DNA from: Cubamyces lactineus
Taxonomy: Eukaryota > Basidiomycota > Agaricomycetes > Polyporales > Polyporaceae
Assembly: GCA_022376465.1 (NCBI GenBank)
Contig: JACDTU010000004.1
Coordinates: 2,046,001 to 2,110,000, forward strand
Direction of reading: 5' to 3'
Length of the DNA: 64,000 nt
Of the stretch, positions 12,166 to 22,517 are shown piece by piece. A program made the position numbers and the translations under genes. Within the stretch, counting starts at the first letter, position 1, and every line of letters begins with the position of its first letter. The notes beneath the pieces are model-generated. The model made no database searches and was not told where the DNA came from. It saw only the letters and a list, made by a program, of their open reading frames with translations.

Positions 12166-12750
12166 TAGAGGGTTGATGTGATCCGATACGGACCATCGCT
12201 TCTCGAGCATCGCGTACGACACCGGACACGACTACCACGAACACCTGATGTGTACGAGACCGTATGTAGCCCTCTGGGCACTGCGAGTGTCGATGCCACC
12301 GACAGTCTCGAGCCGAGGCGTACGAGACGACTTTCCGAGTCGTTATCGGCGCTTTCGACTGCAGCTTTGCTGGAGTCGCGAGATGTACGTCGACAGGTCG
12401 AACGAACGATAGGCATGTGCAATGCTATCACATCCGCGTCATTGTCCCGGACTTTGCTCCGCGAGGACCATCTGCGACACACACCGACCAACGGTGTCAC
12501 CATCGTGATCAACGTTGCGCTTACGCGACGTTTAGCGCGGCCGACTTCGTCGGTGTCGGGTGGCCGTTCGAGGACGCATCCGTGTCTATCGGCGGCCTTG
12601 CGCGCCCTCTGTGGCGCGTCCCGACACACAAGGCTTAGGACGCCAAGCACCAGGACAAGACGGGCCGCTTCGCCACTGGACGTACGAGGGTCGAGATCGG
12701 TCTTTCGACGTCCCTGCACCCATCATCGGCTGCACGAAGCTCAACACCCA

Positions 12751-12918
12751 ACGGGTTCTGGTGTCGGTACGCACAGGATGAAATTCCTGTGACTACGGGA
12801 TGAAGTTCCCTCAAGACCACAGGACGGATATCCTGCGGCAGGTATGGGCAGAGTGCCCCGCGACGTGCACGGGATGAAAACCCTGTGGCCAGCACGAGAA
12901 TACTATTCCGTAGCTGAA
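12751..12918. repeat. Minisatellite of 22-25 bp units with palindromic cores
   Basis: About seven units beginning ACrGG at 12751, 12773, 12796, 12819, 12844, 12869 and 12894. Units 2 to 7 are each centred on a short inverted repeat. The clearest is CACAGGATGAAATTCCTGTG at 12772-12791 (7-bp arms). Others are GGGATGAAGTTCCC at 12797-12810, CAGGACGGATATCCTG at 12820-12835, GGGCAGAGTGCCC at 12846-12858 and GAATACTATTC at 12898-12908. Confidence 0.65.
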
Positions 12919-13669
12919 CCGTCGAAGAGCGCGCGCTCCTCCATGACGACGATCGCAGACGATCATACGTACGTTCATTGAACGATTCGAGACCGAACGT
13001 CCAATGTAAGCCCAAAGGGCTGCAAATAACCTCATGGCAACTCGCCTGAGGACGAAGCAATGCTTCAGCCGGGTATTTCCCGAGATTCCCAACCTGTGCG
13101 TTGGTGTATCGTGGTCGGAATGGTGGAGACGTCCGCATTCCTGAACCTTACGTTTACGCTGGTGGTGCGACAGCGTCTAGGGAGTGTGTGCACGCTCGAA
13201 GGGGGTTGCTTACCCCGAGATGCCCTCCTAATTTTCGCAGCCACGGATACGCCAGAAGGCGGCATCCACACCCGCGGCGCCAGCTTCGACTGGCAGCCAA
13301 CTCGATCTTCGCGATGGAGTTTGGTTAGTCCGCATAATTTTTGGCCTCCCCTCCCTTCTTCGTGAAGGTTTGCGAAGACCTGTTAGCTGTGTCTTCGGAC
13401 GCAGAATTGCACGGTTGACGCTTTTAGTGTAGTTTCGTAGTTTCGTTTGTACCCGTAATATATTGATTAGCATCGTATTCTGTGGGGGAACGTGGTTTGT
13501 GTGAGTGCTTGCCGTTCGAGCCGCGCAACGTCGAATAACTACGCGTTGAATCTGTTGTTCGAGACTCAAGCATGTTCTCCAGCTAGCTGGTGGCGATGGC
13601 ACCAGGTCTGAGGTTCACTGTACTGCGAGAGCATGAGGCGCCCGAGAGGAGCGATATCGCGAGAGACGC

Positions 13670-13677
13670 GCGTAAGG
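13670..13677. repeat. Target-site duplication GCGTAAGG (left copy)
   Basis: Perfect 8-bp direct repeat bordering the transposon. The right copy is at 14800-14807. Confidence 0.95.
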
Positions 13678-13705
13678 AGGACCCCCGATTATAGTAGGGC
13701 CAGCC

Positions 13706-13790
13706 ATATCAGATTCCGGACAAAACTGGGCCCCCGGAGGGGGGCCCAGCGACATTTTTTCCGGACAAAATGGCCCAAATTCGACCCCCA
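13706..13790 (+). repeat. Left subterminal block with GC hairpin
   Basis: Block order is CCGGACAAA (13716), a perfect 10-bp-arm hairpin (CTGGGCCCCC at 13726-13735 and GGGGGCCCAG at 13740-13749), a spacer, ATTTTTTCCGGACA, then ATGGCCCAAATT. It matches the right block in the same orientation. Confidence 0.85.
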
Positions 13791-14293
13791 ACCCACTGTG
13801 GGATACCGGACAAAATGCCCCTTGACCTCGCTGAACCTAATGGCATGTCCGGACAAATATCCCGGTCCGGCTGGACGAGCGCGCCTAATCTGAGGCTACC
13901 AGCTGCATCGGCTTGTCGTGAAGTATATATCTGTACTACTACTAGTCTACTTATCAAACGGTCTTATGCATGTAAACCACTGTTAGAAAGCCATAGTCCA
14001 AGCTAAGAGGGCCTCTAGGAGTCTTTGTATTGACTAGATCTAACATGTAAACACCACACATACTATGTGTTGTGGTCAGCCGTAGTCAGCCCTCTCGATT
14101 CCTGTCTCAAACCGTGCTGCATACGTCGACGTTCGCAACACTGCAGGCTATGGACACCATAATTCTGCTTGATGATATTGATCTCCTTGGTCAGTACTAG
14201 TGGAAAGAGTCAGAGTGGATTCGACAGAAGAAGACCTACCCTGCTGCTCAAACACCCTCTGTTGTCCTCGCACTCATCTCCGGGGAGTGCTGA

Positions 14294-14488
14294 TCGGCGT
14301 ACACTGACTCTTTGACTCTTGACATCAACCCCGACACTCTGCTCCTTCTCACGCAATTGCAGAAACCAGACGTCTTAGGTAGGCTCGCAGTCGCTACGAA
14401 GGCACTTCGAAACCTCCGCCGGAAGAGCCGCAGCCGTAAACGCGACATGGATGGTGGTGAAGATTCGGGCTCCGAGGATGACAGATAG
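14294..14488 (+). other. Open segment inside the transposon, no recognised product
   Basis: An open frame ends in a basic stretch (LRRKSRSRKR) and then an acidic Ser/Asp tail before TAG at 14486-14488. It resembles the end of a nuclear protein. I do not recognise it; it may be a captured gene fragment or chance. A possible upstream exon with MDTIILLDDIDLL lies at about 14151-14190. Confidence 0.25.
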
Positions 14489-14647
14489 ACAGTTGTTGAG
14501 GCCGACGACTTAGAGAGATGTACATAGAATGGGAGACTCTACTACTAGTAGTGGTTTCTTACTAGCTAGATATGCGTTGCGGACAATCTAGACGGGGAAC
14601 GCAACCTACATCATGCGTTCCGGACGTTTTTATGACTTTGCTAACCT

Positions 14648-14740
14648 ATATCCCAGGTCCGGACAAACGGCCGCCGAAGGCGGCCGAACCGAGATTTTTT
14701 CCGGACATTCGGTGGCCAAAATGGCCAAATTTTCGCGGAC
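14648..14740 (+). repeat. Right subterminal block with GC hairpin
   Basis: Same order as the left block: CCGGACAAA (14659), a hairpin (CGGCCGCC at 14668-14675, loop GAA, GGCGGCCG at 14679-14686), a spacer, ATTTTTTCCGGACA, then ATGGCCAAATT. It is a direct copy rather than an inverted one, and the hairpin arms differ in sequence from the left block. Confidence 0.85.
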
Positions 14741-14999
14741 ATTTGCGACTAAATCTTGAGGGGAATGATTTAGGTTCACCTACTATAATCGGGGGTCCTG
14801 CGTAAGGTCGTCCAAACAAGGACATCGACTGGGACGCGATTGCAGCCCAGTTTGTTCCATTCATCCAATCCACATAGACTACTGCTCTCTCCTCCGCATC
14901 CCCCGTCTCCGTCTCGTCTGATCTGTATATCTCCTCTCGTCCACACGTATCCCCCTCCCCATAACATCCGACCACCGAGAACGGACCACTACCCTCATC

Positions 15000-17246
15000 A
15001 TGGACCCAGGATCCTCCTTAGATGATGTGCGTCTTCTCCGCTACTCTGCAGGCCTTCCGAGATTGCTTCATGTTCATCGTGGTGGCTTTTCTAGGTCGCT
15101 CCGATTGCCATCCTCATGGACGAGCTCCGTGCAGAGGACGTCCAACTGCGTCTGAACGCTATTCATCGGATATCGACGATTGCCCTCGCGCTCGGCCCCG
15201 ACCGTGCGCGCGATGAGCTGATACCCTTCCTGCAAGATTCGGTAGACGACGAAGATGAGGTTCTTCTGGCTTTGGCGGAAGAGCTGGGTCGCAACTTTGA
15301 AGAATATATCGGCGGGCCGGAGTACGCACACGTCTTGTTGGGCCCCTTGGAGAACCTCTCAGCGGTGGAGGAAACGCTTGTCCGGGACAAGGTACGTCTC
15401 AGTCTCTATTCAGTCAGAGATATAGCCCTGCATCTATGCGCCCTCCTCTGCGCTCTACCCGCAAAACTCATCTACGCCACTCTAGGCTGCAGAATCCATC
15501 ACGAAAATATCCAACGTGCTCAGCGCACAGCAGATCGAGCAGTTCTACATCCCTCTCGTGCAGAGACTGTCGCATGGCGAATGGTTCACGTCCCGCACGT
15601 CGTCGTGTGCTCTCTATGCGCCCGTGTACGACAAAGTGTCCCCCTCGATCCAGGACGACCTTCGCCGTGGGTTCACCGCACTCGCCTCGGACGACACTCC
15701 CATGGTGCGCCGAGCAGCTGCCAAGTGGCTTGCGGTGCGTCTTCCCCGCCTGCTCCTTACCGCCGCTCGGGTCTGATGCGCTTCGATTGTGCTCTATGTA
15801 TTCAGCCTTTGGTCAAGAAATTCACGAAGCAGCATGTTCTGACCGACGGGCTCGCGATGTACAGGAAGCTCCAGGCTGACGACCAGGACTCCGTCCGGCT
15901 CTTGACGGTGGAGGATTTGATCGCCATCGCTCAGCAGCTATCGCCCCCAGAGGTAAAGGAGCAGCTGCTCAAGCAGATCAGGCAGACCATGACGGACAAG
16001 AGTTGGCGGGTGCGCTATATGGCTGCGAGTCATTTCAACGAGGTGCGCATTGCGTTTATATATGGCATGAGCCTTGATTGAAATGACGTACACGCTAGCT
16101 TGCCGAAGTTGTCGGCCAGGACCTCGTGCGAGAGGAGCTCATCGGTCACTTCGTCCAGCTGCTCAAAGACAACGAAGCGGAAGTGCGGACTGCGGCTGCA
16201 GGACAGATTCCAGGTACTCTCGGTTACTTCGATTGGCTTTGTCCGCTTGCTCACCTATACGCAATCACAGGCTTCTCAAAGCTGCTCGAGAAGGAGGTTG
16301 TCCTTGCTCGCGTTGTGCCATGTGTTCGGGACTTGTGTCAGGATGTGTCACAGCATGTCCGAGCTGCCCTTGCCAGTCAAATCAGCGGTCTTGCACCGCT
16401 GCTTGGCAAGGACGCAACGATCGAGCATCTCCTTCCCCTCTTCCTGCATCTGCTCAAAGATGAGTTCCCTGAGGTACGCCTGAACATCATCAGCAAGCTC
16501 GAGCAAGTCAACACCGGTGAGCTCGGATATTTGATGTCATTTTAGAGTTTCCTGACGCATGACTGTCGTAGTCATTGGCATTGAACTTCTTTCCGAGAGC
16601 CTGCTGCCTGCCATCGTCGAGCTCGCGGAGGACAAGTCGTGGCGGGTGCGCCAGGCCATCATCGAGTACATTCCTCTCCTCGCGACACAGCTCGGAAAGG
16701 CGTTCTTCGACGAGTCGCTCGGCAATCTCTGCATGTCCTGGTTGGGCGACAACGTGTACAGCATTCGTGAGGCCGCAGCCGTCAATTTGAAAAAGCTGAC
16801 GGAAGTATTCGGCGTGGATTGGGCAAAGGAGCAAATTGTGCCCAAAGTGGTGGGGATGGGCCAACACCCCAACTATCTCTACAGGATGACCACTGTCCAG
16901 GCCATCATGGTTCGTGTCTCCGTAAACGCGTCCCATCATTGCTTGACAGTTCTAACTGATTGATCGTGCACAGACGATCTCGCCTTCTCTCACACTTGAT
17001 ATTGTTCGTGGAGATATCCTCGAGATGCTCCTTCAGCTTGCTGGCGACCCGATCCCTAACATCCGCTTTAACGTCGCGAAGGCCCTCGAGACCATCGCTA
17101 CCTCATTTGGCGACTCGCCACAAGGCCGTCAGCTCGTGCAGCAAAAGATCGTGCCCGTGCTCGAGGCGCTGAAGAACGACCAGGATGCTGATGTTCGATT
17201 CTTCGCGTCACGCGCGCTGCTGAAAGCCCATGCTTTGGATGCCTGA
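15000..17246 (+). CDS. TPD3: Protein phosphatase 2A scaffold subunit A (PR65)
   Basis: Eight exons: 15000-15026, 15095-15391, 15486-15734, 15806-16042, 16099-16213, 16271-16516, 16572-16909 and 16974-17246. They are in phase and give 593 aa, close to the usual 589. The protein is a run of HEAT repeats, for example [65 protein letters not shown] and [15 protein letters not shown]. It begins MDPGSSLDD followed by [11 protein letters not shown]. The A subunit is the scaffold that brings the PP2A catalytic C subunit together with variable B subunits, and so acts in cell-cycle, septation and stress control. The 9-codon first exon is supported because the next frame resumes at the conserved VAPIA segment. 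Assignment is firm. Confidence 0.96.
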
Positions 17247-18607
17247 GGTCCGTGATGCCGGCACGCTGCTCCCTCGGAGATTGGCTGAGAAGTGCTGATT
17301 TACGTTTGTCAAGTATTCACAACAATCTGTTGCCCTGCGAGAAGATGGAAAGGACGCATACCTGGTAGCAGTCGTCGGACATTCGACGTTTTCCCTTTCA
17401 ATCCCCCCCGCCCGCCTTTTTTGTTACTTTCGCTGTTTTCTCTAGTTTGAAGCGCGCCCACCAGACCCGAATGTCACGAATGTATTCTACGAAAGCGGTC
17501 GGATGAAAGAGGTGACTAAAAGGAGTGACAGCCTTGTGCCGGTGTCCGTCCGGGGAGTCTGGACCTCGTACGGCGGTAGACGGGGAGCTGGTGACCAAGG
17601 AGGGCCCTGGACGGGATTGCCGCTGGTAGCCGGTGGGCTTGGCGGGGTGCGCCGCCACTGAGCGCGGACGTCGGTGCGTCGGTGGCGGTCCCGGGTGATT
17701 GCCTTCGTGGATTGGGGACGGTTGAGATCGAATGCGGCAGATTGGACGCTGCACGGGGACGGAGTTTGCATCGGGCATACGCGCGCAGAGGAAGAACGAA
17801 CAAGCGCCCGCTACCATCGCAACCGTCGGCCCTTGGCCTTTGTCGTCCCAGCTTTCCGGAGTCATCTACTCATTTCCGCTGACCGTTCTGACTGCAGAAT
17901 CCAGTGTCCGCGCTGCCCACATCCCACACTGCGGTCACTGTGCGCTGCATGCCACATTCGATAATCCATCCGAGCCTGATCTCGCACGCACGTCGGCGAT
18001 GAAGTGCTGGCAAGTCTTGTTTCCGCCGCAAACGGACTGTTCTGACGAGATCTTTCGAGTCCGGGCCTGGCGCATCCAGCAATCAGGGCTCCCATACGCT
18101 GCGACGCGACCCAGCTGGGCTTCTATGGAATATCCCGCCTCACGTCGTCGTTGCCGGTACCATCAGGCACAAAGGCTAGGCCAGATTGAGGACATCCCTC
18201 CCTCGACGTTCTCCGTCCTCGAGCTCGAGCTCGAGGTTGTGCGCAGCAGAGGCCGAGGGCGGGAGGAGGCTATTGGGCGCAGTGAGGCAGAGCGGCCTAT
18301 ATCCAGGGAACACTGCATGCATGCATGCTAGGAGGCTGATAGACTGCCATTGCAGCCATCGTTCCCTAGCGCGGATGTCCTTGACGGATAGTGATGGCCG
18401 CGGTATGAGCGGATGATATCAATTCCGCAATGGGAATGTGGGAGGGTTCTCCTGAGGCACCTTCGCGTTGATCACCTGGGTGGTATATAAGATGTGGGAC
18501 GCGCCGTTCTTGTTCTCGCCAGACGTCTCGGTTTCCCTTCCTTCTCCCTAATCCCCCTCCCTCCTCCCACCCGCATCCCGCTCCTGGGATCCCTCACGGT
18601 CTTTAAA
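17247..18607. other. Intergenic region and promoter of the PriA-like gene
   Basis: About 1.36 kb without a credible gene. Open frames of up to 199 codons occur on both strands but have no recognisable motifs or introns. CTCGAG-type alternation sits near 18217-18235. The 3' part holds the TATA element of the next gene and a CT-rich leader (18535-18595), as is usual before highly expressed fungal genes. Confidence 0.55.
18484..18490 (+). promoter_or_regulatory. TATA box of the PriA-like gene
   Basis: TATATAA about 120 bp before the ATG at 18608, followed by a pyrimidine-rich leader. This is a strong core-promoter match. Confidence 0.75.
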
Positions 18608-20433
18608 ATGACGCTCTTTGCACGTCTAGCGGTCGTCGCGGCCGCGCTGCCGTTCGTGTTTGCCCACTCTGGGTCGAGCTCAAGCTCGAGCTCGTCTTGC
18701 AGCAGCTCCCAGTTCTAGTGAGTACTTCCGGCGGCTACCACACTACGCGACCGCTGAATTGGTATCCTAGCTACGGAGAGAAGGAGTGCTGTCTCCCTCA
18801 CGGCGGTGTTCCCAACCCACCCAAGCCCCCCAGCGGCACTTCCTGCCCTTCAAGCTGGTACTGGCACACGGAGAAGAGCTGCTGCGTGCCGTCTTCCCCG
18901 CCCACTAGCACGGCTCCGCCTACTTGCTCCAGTGGCTGGTACTGGAACACTTCCGGCTGGCACTGCAGCCCTCAGACCAGCTCTGTCCACACCACTTCAC
19001 AACCGTCCTCGACCCCGTCCAAGCCTGGTTCGTGCAGTAGCGGAGAATTCTAGTGCGTACGGTCGGTTGCTCAACCGTCTGACACCCACTGATTTGAACA
19101 TCTTTAGCTGGGGCGACAAGGATTGCTGCCTGCCCTACGGTGGTACTCCGAACCCGCCCAAGCCTCCGAGCGGCACTTCGTGCCCGTCGAACTGGGAATG
19201 GCACACTGGCAAGAGCTGCTGCGTTCCTCACTCGCCGCCGACTTCCACCCCCAGCTGCTCCAACGGCTGGGGCTGGAACAACAACAGCAAGTGCTGTGAG
19301 CAGCCCAAGCCCTCTTCGACCCCTCACTCTACGATCCACACCACGCCTTCGCCTTCGCCTACTTCCTCCAAGCCCGGATCCTGCAAGAACGGAGAGTTCT
19401 AGTATGTATCTCCCAGAGTTCTGGTGTCCAGTAGATTCTAACGCGGCCGTTCGTAGCTGGGGTGACAAGGACTGCTGTCTTCCGTATGGTGGCTCGCCGA
19501 ACCCCCCTCAGCCCCCGAGCGGTATTTCGTGCCCCTCGAAGTGGGAATGGCACACCGGTAAGGGCTGCTGCGTTCCCCACTCGCCGCCGCCGTCCACTCC
19601 CCCGACTTGCTCGAACGGCTGGGGCTGGAACAACAGCAGCAAGTGTTGCGAGCAACCCAAGCCCACGTCGACCCCTCACACCACTTACCACCCTACGACC
19701 ACGTCCCACGCTACCGCTCCCTCTTCTTCGCCCAGTGACTCCTGCCCTTCGAACCACTGGTTGTAAGCGACAACGTCCTTTGAATGCCCCGATGACGACG
19801 CTGACGTAACTTCAATAGCTGGAGCCCCAAGAGCTGCTGCTTGCCTCACGGTGGCTCGCCTAACCCGCCCCAGCCTCCGAGCGGTCGTTCGTGCCCGTCG
19901 AACTGGGAGTGGCACACTGGCAAGAGCTGCTGTGTCCCCCACCACCCGAACCAGCCACCCCCGCAGTGTGGCTCTGGCTGGGGCTGGGACGATGGTTCCA
20001 AGTGCTGCTTCCCCCACGGCTCCTCGACGACGTCTACCCCTCAGCCCTCGAGCAAGCCCGGCAAGCCTGGCCACAGCGGCGGCGGTTGGTGGAAGCGTGC
20101 GCACTCCAAGTCGCGCGCTGCCTCTCTCTGCCCTAACGGCTTGGACGCTTGCCCTATCTCCGGTCTCAGCGGCTTGACTGGCGATTTCGAGTGTGTCGAC
20201 ATCCAGAACGACATTCAGTCTTGCGGTGGCTGCGTGTCCACCGGTGCCGGCCAGGACTGCACTGCCATCGACGGTTCGTGGAACGTCGGTTGCAACAACG
20301 GCAAGTGTGTCGGTATGTATCTCGGGTGCTCATTGTCGCGTATGGGCTTGCGCTAATCCTCCGTTGGTTAGTCTTCACTTGCGCGGCTGGCTACAAGCGC
20401 TCGGCCGATGGGTCGATGTGCATCAAGCTCTAA
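18608..20433 (+). CDS. PriA-like cysteine-rich secreted repeat protein
   Basis: Six exons: 18608-18717, 18771-19052, 19108-19401, 19457-19762, 19819-20312 and 20372-20433, giving 515 aa. Residues 1-19 form a signal peptide (ALPFVFA then HS), followed by a poly-Ser stretch. Exons 2 to 5 each carry one copy of a cysteine-rich unit of about 95 residues: CCLPyGG.PNPP.PPSG, SCPS.WeWHT.K.CCVP, then GWgWn....CC, joined by Ser/Thr/Pro linkers. Each repeat starts at the same point after a phase-2 intron. The C-terminal domain ([17 protein letters not shown] to [14 protein letters not shown]) matches the protein encoded by Lentinula edodes priA, a gene abundant in fruiting primordia. An extracellular or cell-wall role is likely; the exact function is unknown. 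The strong TATA box suggests high expression. Confidence 0.88.
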
Positions 20434-21292
20434 ACGCTATCACGCGTATCCCAGGAGCGCCGCGAGGATGTGGGCGCATTACGCGCCTCGCATCCCGCGC
20501 CACCCACAACTATCCTGGTCCGAATCGAACAATCGCCACTCTTTCCCCATCACGTTCTCTACGTTCTCTTTTACACGCGCGCGGATGGAACGATACTCTC
20601 TGCTTTTGGATATTCTAACGGTATTTTCCGATTCTACGTTCTTCGGACATGGACTGTCGAGCTACGCAAGCGAGGCTTGGGTACGGAACTCAACCGCTCA
20701 GCGTGACAGCTCGTTCACTACACTACTACCCTACTGCTGACATACCGGTTCGCGTATCGAGTTCCCCCATACGCACGCATTACTATTTATTTATGTTCAC
20801 GCTTCGGACCTCTGTTTCGTGGTGGTGGGAGAGGATTGTTTGTTCTTATAGAACGTGTTGCCAAACATAGCTCTATAGGTAGCAGAAACACATGGATTTT
20901 GTCTGTTCCTCTAGGGGACTCGTGCTTTCTGCTGCACATAGGATGATGTTTCGTGAGCGATTCTATGCTGTGCAGAGGGGCAGCCCGCACGGCGCCAAGA
21001 GCCTGAGAGACGCTAGAATCGCACGGTTGAATTCCCGGCACGTGATACGGACGCGTCGATGAGGGGGACCAATCGCGAGGAGCCTGTCAAGATTAGAGTT
21101 CTGTCGCGTCGACGACATATAAGTAGGGAGAGGTTCGAAATGAACCACTGCGTCTGTTCCTCTGCGCTCGTTCTCCCCTCATCTCTAGCTAACGGTCTCT
21201 TGTATCTTACAGCCTCCTAGCCCCCAGCCTGAAAAGCGCTAGTCGCTCCTCTTGTCTAGTTCTAGTCGTCGTTCGTCTTTGGGAAGCCTGTC
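20434..21292. other. Intergenic region
   Basis: The 3' region of the PriA-like gene and then the promoter of the next gene. No gene seen; open frames here are short and motif-free. Confidence 0.55.
21118..21123 (+). promoter_or_regulatory. TATA box of the secreted-protein gene
   Basis: TATAAG in the context CATATAAGTAG, about 170 bp before the ATG at 21293. Confidence 0.6.
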
Positions 21293-22195
21293 ATGCCTGC
21301 CTTGTCTCGCGCCGTCCTCTTGGGGCTCAAAGCTGCTGCGCTGGTATCGCTGGTCGGCCCTCCTCTTGCTCCGTCTCCAGCGCTGGCTTCGCCTATACCC
21401 TTGCCTGCGCCATTGATGCCTCACATTGCGGACTACGCGGCGCAACCACCAGCTCGTACCAATGCCACCGCAATGCCCCAAGCCGAGAGCATCATGCTGG
21501 GGAAGCGCAACAACATAGTGGTTGTATCGCACACTGCACCTGAACGCTCTTCGCTAGCCAGTCGCTACCAGGACACGGACACTAATGTGATGAACAACGT
21601 CAACATTTTGGGCAACATGTACAACATAATGAGTGACCACTCATCCGAACTCAGTGAGTGCCGATTTGCTGTCGACATCGTCTTACTCATCTGTGTCCCC
21701 AGAACAGCTTGCTGCCAACCCACCTGCGGGGGGCGACCCCGATTTTAATCAGCGTGTCTTGACCGAGTTCACCGGCTTCCAGAACAGCCTCTCCAGTGTT
21801 CAGTCTATCCTTGCAGAGCTTGGTGCTGATAGAGGCCTGGCCAATTACGACCCTGAAGACGAACTGGAGACGCTCCTGAAGAATATCGTCAATACGGTGA
21901 AGGATACGTTGAAGGCCGTCGACAATCTTGTATTCCAAGTACCCGTCCTCGGGCCAGTTTTGGGTCCAAGTAAGCAGCTCGAACGTATGCATGGAATGTC
22001 AGAAGTTCCTGACATGCACACGTAGTTGTATACCAAGTCAAGTGTATCCTGGATGAAACCCTGGATGCCGTGGAGAACCTCACAGATGCCCTCCTGAACG
22101 CATTGAAGCCTCTGCTGTTGGACGTCATCGGACAAGCAGTAACAGCGGCATGCAGCTATGGCCTCCAACTCGAATCGCTCTGCCTCGTGATCTAG
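21293..22195 (+). CDS. Secreted protein of unknown function
   Basis: Three exons: 21293-21653, 21703-21969 and 22026-22195, in phase, giving 265 aa. The N-terminus is a signal peptide (VLLGLKAAALVSLVGPPLA, with a likely cut after ALAS). A Pro/Ala-rich stretch with an NAT sequon and a possible Lys-Arg processing site (LGKRNN) follows. The rest is amphipathic and helical, with FQNSLSSVQSILAELGAD, LLKNIVNTVKDTLKAVDNLV and LDETLDAVENLTDALLNAL. No catalytic motif is visible. I do not recognise the family. The TATA box and signal peptide suggest an abundant secreted product. Confidence 0.75.
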
Positions 22196-22517
22196 GGGCC
22201 ATGTCGCCTCGGCATGGACGCTATGTGCGATGGACATCCTCATGTACTCTTACAGTGGACTGGTCCGTTATGTAATCGTATCGTTATAGTTGTATCATAG
22301 ATGGCTGGACTGGGTTGGTCTTGGTGAATGCTGTCAGGCGCTTGGAGCGGGCAATTCATACTCGCGATGACAGGGACTCCGTGCAGGCAAATGTATGACC
22401 GACCACTGCATTCGCAGATTATAAGGATTGAGCAGGATGATTCCGAGATGTTGTACTCTCGAAAAGGCAGCTGACGCCGATCGCCGCGCAAAACATCGTT
22501 AAACGTTGGAAACGAGG
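22196..22517. other. Convergent intergenic region
   Basis: A gap of 322 bases between two convergent genes. It holds their 3' untranslated regions and nothing else visible. Confidence 0.5.

Larger units (their letters stand above)
11329..13669. other. Gene-poor, repeat-bearing intergenic region
   Basis: No credible gene. Open frames here overlap on both strands, lack introns with good borders and resemble no family I know. The stretch is CpG-rich and holds two degenerate tandem repeats, listed separately, plus short palindromes near 11540-11580. It ends at the target duplication of the 13678-14799 transposon. Confidence 0.6.
13678..14799. mobile_element. Non-autonomous TIR transposon, 8-bp TSD (hAT- or KDZ-like)
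   Basis: A 1,122-bp element with perfect 21-bp terminal inverted repeats (starting AGGACCCCCGATTATAG) and a perfect 8-bp target duplication GCGTAAGG on each side. These features fit hAT elements and also the KDZ superfamily common in basidiomycetes. No transposase is encoded, so it would depend on a helper. The motif CCGGACAAA recurs subterminally at 13716, 13761, 13806, 13849 and 14659, and CCGGACA at 14701, which may be transposase-binding sites. Perfect ends and duplication suggest recent movement. The superfamily cannot be decided without the transposase. Confidence 0.93.

Noticed and set aside
11532..12244. Long overlapping open frames on both strands
   Set aside because: They arise from CpG-rich repeat sequence; no motif, signal or supported intron.
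17398..18331. Open frames of 155 and 199 codons on opposite strands
   Set aside because: They overlap each other, have no recognisable domain and lie in a promoter region.
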